Shown here piece after piece: positions 53,243-60,217 of a stretch of DNA of 64,000 nt (within the stretch, counting starts at the first letter, position 1; each line of letters starts with the position of its first letter). Location of the stretch: positions 1 to 64,000 of the forward strand of contig NZ_JAGGOI010000017.1 of the NCBI RefSeq assembly GCF_018614585.1. The letters run 5' to 3'. The position numbers and the translations under genes are program-made. The notes under the pieces are model-generated. The model searched no databases. It was not told the DNA's origin and saw only the letters and a list, made by a program, of their open reading frames with translations. This stretch comes from Streptomyces sp. ISL-1. Its GTDB lineage: Bacteria; Actinomycetota; Actinomycetes; Streptomycetales; Streptomycetaceae.

Positions 53243-53914
53243 TCAGCTCGCGGTCCGCTGACCGCGCCTGGTCAGCCACAGCACCCCGGCGGCCCCTGCC
53301 AGCAGCACGGTGCCGCCGAGCGTGCCGAGCGCGAGTGCCGAGTCCAGCGGGCCGGTCCTGGGCAGTTCGTCACCGCCGGAGGGCGTCGCCCGGGAGCCGC
53401 TGCCGGATGCCCCGGTGACATCCAGTTCCAGCGACGGCTTGGGGTTGTTCCTGGGCGTGCAGGTGGTGGTCGTACCGAGCGCCTTGATGGTCAGCACCCC
53501 GGCGGTGAAGGTGACCTTGCCGCTCTTCTTGGGGGTGTACTTACCCGTCAAGTCATTGATCCTGATGGGGGTGTTGGCCGGGATCGCCGCGGAGTTGGCC
53601 GGCCCGGACACCGAAACCGTGCCCTCCCCCACCCCGCCGAGCTTGATCAGCGCGCTCGGGTTCATCGCACCCTTGCCGAGCTCCACCGGACTGGAGGAGA
53701 CGCCCTTCTGGAAGGACATGGTCAGCTGGTAGCCGCTGCCGCTCTTGACCGCCTTGATGTCGATCGGCGATACCGCGCCCTTGGGCCCGATCGGCGTCCG
53801 GCACTGGTAGTCGACGTCTACAACACTGGCATGGGCGGCGGGGGCGGCGATCAGCATCACCGATCCCGCCACCGCCGCTGCCAGCGCGAGAGCTGTCCGT
53901 TTCTGGTACGACAC
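53243..53914 (-). CDS. LPRTG sortase-anchored single-domain surface protein
   Basis: This is a 223-residue exported protein with a signal peptide (1-29) and one beta-rich domain (about 30-155). The domain begins VDYQC and ends with a second Cys in TTTCTP. A short linker, the LPRTG sorting signal (184-188), a hydrophobic helix (about 193-215) and the basic tail RRGQRTAS follow. The domain repeats the pattern of domains A and B in the LAQTG protein (GTVSVSGPAN, DLTGKYTPKKSGKVTFTAG). First gene of a four-gene coupled operon. The start is GTG at 53914 with GAGGGGA upstream. No sortase gene lies in the window. Confidence 0.85.
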   Translation of the reverse strand: MSYQKRTALALAAAVAGSVMLIAAPAAHASVVDVDYQCRTPIGPKGAVSPIDIKAVKSGSGYQLTMSFQKGVSSSPVELGKGAMNPSALIKLGGVGEGTVSVSGPANSAAIPANTPIRINDLTGKYTPKKSGKVTFTAGVLTIKALGTTTTCTPRNNPKPSLELDVTGASGSGSRATPSGGDELPRTGPLDSALALGTLGGTVLLAGAAGVLWLTRRGQRTAS

Positions 53915-54021
53915 CTCGAGTCCCCTCGCCGGAAGTCACTGCCCCCAGTCGCCGAAGTTACTGACGACACATCAGATCGGGCGCTCAAGGTACGCCTGGG
54001 ACCTTGGGGAGGGAAGACAAA

Positions 54022-54044
54022 GAGCACGCCGTATCGACGTGCTC
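54022..54044 (-). terminator. Hairpin downstream of ATP-binding anti-sigma-like gene
   Basis: A 7-bp perfect stem (GAGCACG / CGTGCTC) with a 9-base loop lies 52 bases beyond the stop of the kinase-like gene and upstream of the surface operon; a modest terminator. Confidence 0.5.
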
Positions 54045-54096
54045 CACGAGAGTTTCAAAACCTGCCGTACACCAGCACGAAGGCGGTGCGGCGACG

Positions 54097-54585
54097 CTAG
54101 GACGGGGCGGCGAGCTCCGCCCACACCGTCTTGCCCGGCGCGCCGGGGACCCGTAGAACTCCCCAGTCCATGCAGAGGCGCTGGACGATGAACATGCCGT
54201 GCCCGCCGGGCCGCCCGGCCCGGTGCGGGGTGCGCGGCGCGGGCTGGCCGGTCCCGCGGTCCGAGACCTCCAGACGCAGCACCTTGCCGTCGCAGCCGAC
54301 CCGGAGTGCCTCCGGCCCCTCGGCGTGCAGGCAGGCGTTGGTGACCAGCTCGGAGACGACCAGCAGCACATCCTCGGCCGCCGCCCGGCGGTCGGCCGTG
54401 GCGGCGGGCAGCCAGCCCCAGTCGTACAACGCCTGGCGGGTGAAGTCGCGGGCGAGCGGAACGATGCCGCTGGCACTGCCCAGGGCAAGGCTGCGCACGC
54501 CGCCGGGCACCCCGGAGGAGCCGGCGCCGGCGGCGCTCGGCTCGGGGCCGCGGTCGCCCGGCTGTTGTTGCCGGGTGGTGCTCAT
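54097..54585 (-). CDS. ATP-binding protein, RsbW-like serine kinase/anti-sigma type
   Basis: This 162-residue GHKL ATPase is of the small Streptomyces anti-sigma/serine-kinase class. The first 35 residues are a Gly/Ala/Pro-rich tail. The N-box reads VVSELVTNACLHAEG, then LEVSDRG, and the G-box GGHGMFIVQRLCMDWG. Such proteins phosphorylate STAS antagonists or hold a sigma factor; partners are usually encoded nearby, and here a STAS protein lies 154 bases upstream and a SigB/SigF-type sigma factor beyond it. The ATG at 54585 is clear. Many paralogues exist per genome, so the pairing is inference. Confidence 0.88.
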   Translation of the reverse strand: MSTTRQQQPGDRGPEPSAAGAGSSGVPGGVRSLALGSASGIVPLARDFTRQALYDWGWLPAATADRRAAAEDVLLVVSELVTNACLHAEGPEALRVGCDGKVLRLEVSDRGTGQPAPRTPHRAGRPGGHGMFIVQRLCMDWGVLRVPGAPGKTVWAELAAPS

Positions 54586-54739
54586 CAGCGCCTCACCTCA
54601 CCGATTCACCGGTTCGCTATTACTTCGATACAGAGAGTGCTGGGCGGTCAACGTTCTGCGGGGTTCTCCTGCCCTGCAGATTCGCGACAACACCCGTTAC
54701 GCCGACGCGGTGCGCGTGACGCGGATTACATGGGGCCGA

Positions 54740-55108
54740 TCAGTCGGAGAGGGCCGCTTCGAGCGAGTCGTGGACGGTGAAGACCGCCTCCGCCCCGGTG
54801 ATCTCGAAGACCCTCGCCACCACGGGCAGCATCCCGGCCAGATGGACCCCTCCCCCGACGGCCTCCGCCTTCAGCCTGGCACCGAGCAGCACATTGAGTC
54901 CGGTGGAGTCGCAGAACTCAAGCTGTGAGCAGTCGATGACCAGGCGTGTGCGGCCTTGTGCGAGTGCCTCGTCCAAGGGCGCGCGCAGGAGTTCGGCGGT
55001 GTGGTGATCCAACTCACCCGCCGGTTTCACAACCTCGCTGCGGCCCTCGGTCCGAACCTCTACCTGAAGCCGGCCCCGATTCGCGCTGCCGACCGTCCCG
55101 CGATCCAT
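54740..55108 (-). CDS. STAS-domain anti-sigma factor antagonist
   Basis: This 122-residue STAS protein is of the SpoIIAA/RsbV type. The fold segments are LQVEVRTEGRSEVVKPAGELD, RTRLVIDCSQLEFCDSTGLNVL and a C-terminal helix. The expected phosphorylation site is S68 in CDSTG. When unphosphorylated it would sequester an anti-sigma kinase and free the sigma factor. The ATG at 55108 has AGAGGGA at 6 bases; the longer frame to 55264 is Arg-rich and rejected. It is divergent from the sigma gene and upstream of the kinase gene on the same strand. Confidence 0.9.
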   Translation of the reverse strand: MDRGTVGSANRGRLQVEVRTEGRSEVVKPAGELDHHTAELLRAPLDEALAQGRTRLVIDCSQLEFCDSTGLNVLLGARLKAEAVGGGVHLAGMLPVVARVFEITGAEAVFTVHDSLEAALSD

Positions 55109-55437
55109 GGCCGTCCCTCTTCGCCGTGTCGTTCGCTGCGTATTCACTGCGTTCTCGCCGATTGTCGCCGTATCGTCCGCCGTGCCGCACTTCGCGTCGA
55201 GCGCCGTCCGAAGACGGCGCCGACGTCCGTCGAACATTACGCCTTCGAGACGTCGACGGGCCACCCGAACTCCCCATCAAAGCCGACATTCAAGACATAT
55301 GACACTTGCAACTGTCCACATGGAGCGGGTAGGCCTAGTAAAGACACAACCAACCACGGCCGGCTTTGGAGGCGCCGCTCACCGCAGCAGCACGTATTGG
55401 CATCGGCGGCCATATGCCGAGAACGATGGAGGAGACC
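55109..55437. promoter_or_regulatory. Divergent intergenic region, STAS gene / sigma factor
   Basis: These 329 bases without a gene contain TTGCAA (about 55303) and GGGTAG (about 55327), but not at spacings that fit a principal-sigma or SigB-type promoter, so no promoter is called. GGAGG at 55429-55433 is the ribosome-binding site that decides the ATG at 55438. Confidence 0.35.
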
Positions 55438-56331
55438 ATGTCACCCCGGCTCGACGAAACGCGTACCCCCACCGCGCCGTCGGCACACCCCACCCCCGCC
55501 ACCGGCCTGTCCGAGCAGTTGGAAAGCCTCGACGGCCTCCCGAAGATCCCACCCTTCGGTGAGGTGGGGGCGGTCGACGCCCGATCCCTGTCGAAGACGC
55601 TTTTCGGACGGCTCGAGACCCTCGAAGAGGGCACGCACGAATACGCCTACGTGCGCAACACACTCGTCGAACTCAACCTGGCCCTGGTCAAGTTCGCCGC
55701 CTCCCGCTTCCGCTCCCGCAGCGAGCCGATGGAGGACATCATCCAGGTCGGCACCATCGGCCTGATCAAGGCGATCGACCGCTTCGAGCTCAGCAGGGGC
55801 GTCGAGTTCCCGACCTTCGCGATGCCGACCATCGTCGGCGAGATCAAACGATTCTTCCGCGACACCTCGTGGTCGGTGCGGGTGCCGCGCCGACTCCAGG
55901 AGCTGCGACTCGACCTTGCGAAGGCGGGCGACGAGCTCTCCCAGAAGTTCGACCGCGCACCGACCATCGGTGAGCTGGCACAGCAGCTCGGCATCAGCAA
56001 CGACGAGGTCGTCGAGGGCATGGCGGCGAGCAACGCGTACACCGCGAGCTCGCTGGACGCCCAGCCCGAGGAGGACGAGACCGAGGGCGCCCTCGCGGAC
56101 CGCATCGGCTACGAGGACCACGGGCTCGAGGGCATCGAGTACGTCGAGTCGCTCAAGCCTCTGATCGCCGGCCTTCCGCCAAGAGACCGTCAAATTCTCT
56201 CCCTTCGCTTCGTCGCCAACATGACGCAGTCGGAGATCGGCGAGGAGCTCGGGATCTCGCAGATGCACGTGTCCCGGTTGCTGTCCCGCACCCTGGTCAA
56301 GCTCAGGAAGGGCCTGACGCTCGAGGAGTAG
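55438..56331 (+). CDS. SigB/SigF/SigG-subfamily RNA polymerase sigma factor
   Basis: This 297-residue group 3 sigma factor has a disordered Pro/Thr-rich first 30 residues. Region 2 includes LVKFAASRFRSRSEPMEDIIQVGTIGLIKAIDRFE, region 3 includes PTIGELAQQLGISNDEVVEGM, and region 4 is a helix-turn-helix, MTQSEIGEELGISQMHVSRLLSR. This subfamily controls stress and sporulation genes in Streptomyces and is governed by partner-switching with RsbW/RsbV-type proteins, both encoded just upstream on the other strand. The ATG at 55438 (MSPRLDETRT) has GGAGG at 4 bases; ATGs at 55414 and 55426 are alternatives. It is not named because several paralogues exist per genome. Confidence 0.93.
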   Translation: MSPRLDETRTPTAPSAHPTPATGLSEQLESLDGLPKIPPFGEVGAVDARSLSKTLFGRLETLEEGTHEYAYVRNTLVELNLALVKFAASRFRSRSEPMEDIIQVGTIGLIKAIDRFELSRGVEFPTFAMPTIVGEIKRFFRDTSWSVRVPRRLQELRLDLAKAGDELSQKFDRAPTIGELAQQLGISNDEVVEGMAASNAYTASSLDAQPEEDETEGALADRIGYEDHGLEGIEYVESLKPLIAGLPPRDRQILSLRFVANMTQSEIGEELGISQMHVSRLLSRTLVKLRKGLTLEE

Positions 56332-56366
56332 TCGAGGACGCCGCGGGGACGCGCCCCACCGGCCGC

Positions 56367-56399
56367 GAAGGGCCCATTCCGTCAAGGAATGGGCCCTTC
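56367..56399. terminator. Sigma factor gene terminator
   Basis: A perfect 14-bp stem (GAAGGGCCCATTCC / GGAATGGGCCCTTC) with a 5-base loop is followed by CCCCGTTATT. It separates the sigma gene from the polysaccharide operon on the same strand. Confidence 0.82.
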
Positions 56400-56463
56400 C
56401 CCGTTATTGACGGGGCAGTCCGGATTGGTCCACATTGAGCACGGGGTTAGTGGGGGGACGAAC

Positions 56464-57966
56464 ATGGCTCTTGGGGAGGGCTGCCCGGCGGCGTACGCAC
56501 CACTGGAAGAGCTGATGCTCCAACGCCTGGGCAGAGAATGTCTGTACGTGCCGTCATGCCGTCTGGGGCTGTATGTGGCGCTGCGTCACTGGTGCCGGCC
56601 CGGCGGGCGGGTGCTGATGTCGCCGGTCAACGACGACGTCATCTTCTTCGTGGTGCTGGCGGCCGGACTGCGCCCCGTACAGGCGCCGCTCAGGGCGGAG
56701 GACGGCTCCATCGACCTGGCGGCCGTCCCCGGATCCGTATGGCGCGGCCTTTCCGCCGTGCTCACCACCAATCTGTACGGCAATCCCGACCCGGCACCCG
56801 AACTGCGCTCCCGCTGCGACCAGTTGGGGATACCACTGCTCGAGGACGCCGCGCACGCGATTGGCAGCACGGTGGCCGGACAGCCGGTGGGTACCTTCGG
56901 CGACGCGTCCGTCTTCAGCCTCTCCAAGCACACCGGGGCCAAGACCGGCGGGTTCCTCACCGTCGCCGATCCGGCGCTGCGGGCGGGGCTTGAGCGGGCC
57001 CGCGACGAACTCCTCGAACCGGCGCGGCTGTCGGCGGAGCTCGCCTACGGCCTGCGGCCGTACGCCGAAGCCGGTGTGCGGGGACTGCGGCTCGTCGGCG
57101 CGGCCCGCGCGGCCCTGCGGCTGCTCGGTCTTCAAGAGCGCGAGGACATCCGGATGGAGCTGCGGCCGGGCGATCTGAAAAGGGCGCAGTCCGCGGCGCC
57201 CGCGCTGGCCGGCTTCCACTCCTGGGTACGGGTGGACATGCACGACTACCGCCTCAGACCGGGCGGGCTGCGGCTGCGGCGCACCGAGCGGCTGCTGACC
57301 CGCCTCGACAACCGGCTGGCCGACCACCGGGCCGGCGTCCAGGTGCTGTCGGCCACCCGGTGGGCGCTGCCGCGGCCGGGACCCGCGCAGCCGCTGTTCC
57401 GGGTGCCGCTGCTGGTCGAGGACCGTGACGCCGCCATCGCCGCGCTCGCCCGGCGCCGGATCACTGTCGGCTATCTCTACGACCCGCCGCTCGACGCCTA
57501 CGCGGGCGAGCTCTTCACCGACCCGTCGCCCGCGCCGGGACCGGCCGCCTGGTTCGCCCGGCACGCGCTGCCCGTCGACCCGCTCCGGGCCCGGTCGGCG
57601 ATCGCCGTCCTCACGGAGCTGGGCGCGAGGCCCGCGGAGATCCCGGCGGCGTTCGCGACCGGGACCGGGACCGACGGTGCGGGAGCGGGCGACGCCGCGG
57701 CCACAGCCTGGCCCGGCAGCCGGCCGACCCACAGCGCGGGACCGCACGGCCGGCCTGACAGCGACATGGACCCACCGGGCCGCCCGCACAGCCGACCGGT
57801 CGGCGGCGGAGACCGGGGCGCGCACGCCGGGGGCAGCGACACAGGCCGCCCCGCAGGCCCGCACAGCCGGCCCGGCGACAGCCCGGGCCAGCCCTCGGAC
57901 ACGCCCACCAGGGCACACAGCGACACGGACCGTGCCGTCGGCCCGCAGGGCGGTGGCAGTGACTGA
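56464..57966 (+). CDS. DegT/DnrJ/EryC1-type PLP aminotransferase with disordered tail
   Basis: This 500-residue protein is of the sugar-aminotransferase family, which makes amino-sugar nucleotides for surface glycans. PLP-site residues are D128 in LLEDAAHAIG and the Schiff-base lysine K155 in FSLSKHTGAKTGGF. The catalytic fold spans about 1-395; residues after 400 are a Gly/Pro/Asp/His-rich tail not found in typical members. Some DegT-like proteins of this type use other substrates, so sugar transamination is likely, not shown. The ATG at 56464 follows GGGGGGA. The 3' end overlaps the flippase start by 8 bases. First gene of the operon. Confidence 0.85.
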   Translation: MALGEGCPAAYAPLEELMLQRLGRECLYVPSCRLGLYVALRHWCRPGGRVLMSPVNDDVIFFVVLAAGLRPVQAPLRAEDGSIDLAAVPGSVWRGLSAVLTTNLYGNPDPAPELRSRCDQLGIPLLEDAAHAIGSTVAGQPVGTFGDASVFSLSKHTGAKTGGFLTVADPALRAGLERARDELLEPARLSAELAYGLRPYAEAGVRGLRLVGAARAALRLLGLQEREDIRMELRPGDLKRAQSAAPALAGFHSWVRVDMHDYRLRPGGLRLRRTERLLTRLDNRLADHRAGVQVLSATRWALPRPGPAQPLFRVPLLVEDRDAAIAALARRRITVGYLYDPPLDAYAGELFTDPSPAPGPAAWFARHALPVDPLRARSAIAVLTELGARPAEIPAAFATGTGTDGAGAGDAAATAWPGSRPTHSAGPHGRPDSDMDPPGRPHSRPVGGGDRGAHAGGSDTGRPAGPHSRPGDSPGQPSDTPTRAHSDTDRAVGPQGGGSD

Positions 57967-60199
57967 TACGGCCCGGCTTCGCTCGCCGGACGCGTCCGGC
58001 GGCGCGCCGGGCGGCGCCGAGCCGGGCGGCGGCGGCGTGAGCGCCGAGCGCCCAAGCGGCGACTCGATGTTCCGCAACGCCTACGCGCTGATGCTCTCCA
58101 CCGGCGTCTCCGCCGCACTGGGCCTCGGCTTCTGGCTCGTCGCCGCCCGCTACTACACCGAGGAGGCGGTCGGCGAGGGCTCCGCCGCCATCGCCGCCAT
58201 GCGGCTGCTGGCCTCCATCACCGCCACGACCATGATCGGCGCGGTGGTGCGCTACGTGCCGCGGGCCGGACGCGCCACCGGGCCGCTGGTGTGGCGCGCG
58301 TACGCCGTCAGCTCGCTGGTGGTGTGCCTCGCCTCCGTCGCGTTCCTGCTCACGCTCGACCTGTGGGGCCCTTCGTACGCACCGCTCAGCGGCGTGGGCG
58401 CGGGCCTGCTGTTCATCGCGTCCTGCGTCGGCTGGGCGCTGCTGACCCTCCAGGACGGCGTGCTGACCGGGCTGCGCAAGGCCGTGTGGGTGCCGGTCGG
58501 CAACGCGGTCTTCTCCATCGGCAAGCTGCTGCTGCTCGCCGTCTTCGCCACCGCCCTGCCCGTGCTGGGCATCTTCGTCTCCTGGGCGGCGGCCATCGCC
58601 CTGTCCGTGCTGCCGCTCGGCTGGCTGATCTTCCGGCGGCTCATCCCCCGCCAGGCCGCGGCCGACCGCCACCGCGAGCCGCTGCGGATGCGCGACATAG
58701 GCCGCTTCCTCGCCGGCGACTCGGTCGGGTCGCTGTTCTCGCTGGCGATGATCAATCTGCTGCCGGTGATGGTCGCGGTCCGTTTCGACGCCGCGCACAA
58801 CGGCTTCTTCTACATCGCGTACACCGTCGGCGGAACGATGGAGTTCATGGCCATCAACATGGCCTCCTCGCTGACCGCGCACGCCTCGCACAGCCCGGAG
58901 AGCCTGGCCGGCGGGGTCCGTGGCGCGCTGCGCCGGATGGCCGTGCTGCTGGTGCCCGTAGTGGTGTTCCTGGTCGTCTTCGCCCCGCAGATCCTCGCCC
59001 CGTTCGGCGAGGAGTACGCCGAGCACGGCACCACCGTGCTGCGGCTGCTGGCCGCGGCCGCCCTGCCCCGGGTCGCCGTGGAGCTGTACATCGGGGTGCT
59101 GCGCGTCCAGGGGCGTACGGGCGTGCTCGCCGCCCTCCAGGGCACGATGTGCGCGCTCGTGCTGGGCAGCGCGGCCCTGCTGCTCGGACCCGTCGGGATC
59201 TCCGGCGCGGGCCTCGGGCTGCTCCTGTCGATGACGGTGATGGCGGCGGTGTCCGCGCCGGGACTGCGCGCGGTGCTCTCGGCCCGCGAGCCCCGGCCGA
59301 GCCTGTTCACCCGGCTGGTGCGGCGCCGCGCCGCCGAGGAGGAGGCCTACGGCACGACCTGGGCGCGCCGGGCCGCCGAGCGGCGCGAGGAGGCGGCACA
59401 GGAGTACGCGCAGGAGTACGGGACGGACTGGGCGCAGCAGACGGCGTATCTGCGGGGTGTGCACGACGACACGGCGACCCCCGCCTTCGGCATCAACGTC
59501 TACGTACGGGATCCGGCCCGGCGGCCCGGCCACGGGGAGGCGGGCGGGTGGGCGAAGCCCGCGCCTGCGTCGCACCCGGCGACCGAGCCCGGCGAGGGGC
59601 GGCTGGCCGTCGCACTCTGGCTGCTGCTCGGGCTCGCGGCCGTGCTGTTCTGGGCGCCCCTCTTCCCCGCCCCGGACATCACCGTGGACCGGCTCTCCGG
59701 CACGCAGTTGCTGAAGTCGCTGCCGCCGATCACGCTCACCGCGAGCGTTCTGCTGATCGTCGTCCACAGCGCCGCCTGTTCGCTGCTGCGCCCGCGCCCG
59801 GCGCTGCTGGGAGCCGGACTGCTGGTCACCTTCGCCGCGCTGCACACCGCGCCGGCGGTGCTGGGCCGGGAACCGGAGCCCGTCCGGGGCGGGTGGTGGT
59901 ACGACACGCTGGCCGGCTTCCTCGCGGCGGCCGCGGGACTCGACAGTCCCGAGCCGCTGCTGCGCTGGCTGCCGATTGTCTGTCAACTTCTCTGCCTGGT
60001 GGCGGTATTGGCGATTCTCCGGGCGATCAAGCTGCCCGTCGCGGCACAGTGGGGGGCACTGTGGCTGCTCGCGGTGTGCGGCTGGGCGCTGCAGAGACCT
60101 CTCGCGCCCGTCGCGCTCCCGCTCCAGGCGCTCCTCACCTGCGCGGCGTTGGCACTTATCTGGATACGCGCGGCGCGTTCGACGCCGGCACGGAACTGA
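57959..60199 (+). CDS. Lipid-linked oligosaccharide flippase (Wzx/MVF-like) with C-terminal membrane extension
   Basis: This 746-residue polytopic membrane protein has a Wzx/MATE-type polysaccharide exporter core from MFRNAYALMLSTGVSAAL (residue 37) to about 440, with some 12-14 hydrophobic segments. A hydrophilic, charged linker (about 440-535, with RRAAERREEAAQEYAQEYG) leads to four or so further membrane helices (about 545-740). The extra module is not part of standard flippases. It probably moves undecaprenyl-linked repeat units across the membrane. The start is GTG at 57959, overlapping the aminotransferase gene; ATG at 58067 is a fallback. It lies 18 bases before the next gene. Confidence 0.85.
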   Translation: MTDTARLRSPDASGGAPGGAEPGGGGVSAERPSGDSMFRNAYALMLSTGVSAALGLGFWLVAARYYTEEAVGEGSAAIAAMRLLASITATTMIGAVVRYVPRAGRATGPLVWRAYAVSSLVVCLASVAFLLTLDLWGPSYAPLSGVGAGLLFIASCVGWALLTLQDGVLTGLRKAVWVPVGNAVFSIGKLLLLAVFATALPVLGIFVSWAAAIALSVLPLGWLIFRRLIPRQAAADRHREPLRMRDIGRFLAGDSVGSLFSLAMINLLPVMVAVRFDAAHNGFFYIAYTVGGTMEFMAINMASSLTAHASHSPESLAGGVRGALRRMAVLLVPVVVFLVVFAPQILAPFGEEYAEHGTTVLRLLAAAALPRVAVELYIGVLRVQGRTGVLAALQGTMCALVLGSAALLLGPVGISGAGLGLLLSMTVMAAVSAPGLRAVLSAREPRPSLFTRLVRRRAAEEEAYGTTWARRAAERREEAAQEYAQEYGTDWAQQTAYLRGVHDDTATPAFGINVYVRDPARRPGHGEAGGWAKPAPASHPATEPGEGRLAVALWLLLGLAAVLFWAPLFPAPDITVDRLSGTQLLKSLPPITLTASVLLIVVHSAACSLLRPRPALLGAGLLVTFAALHTAPAVLGREPEPVRGGWWYDTLAGFLAAAAGLDSPEPLLRWLPIVCQLLCLVAVLAILRAIKLPVAAQWGALWLLAVCGWALQRPLAPVALPLQALLTCAALALIWIRAARSTPARN

Positions 60200-60217
60200 A
60201 CCACCAGGGGGACAAGC

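Noticed and set aside
55290..55340. SigB-type promoter (GNNTN14-16GGGTA) before the sigma gene
   Set aside because: GGGTAG is present but no T occurs at the required distance upstream.
55438..56331. Naming the sigma factor sigF, sigI or another specific paralogue
   Set aside because: Subfamily is clear but Streptomyces has many close paralogues, and the gene order here does not settle which one it is.
57425..57966. Frameshift or fusion between aminotransferase and flippase genes
   Set aside because: The flippase frame extends upstream only as a low-complexity shadow; an 8-base overlap with a GTG start explains the arrangement.
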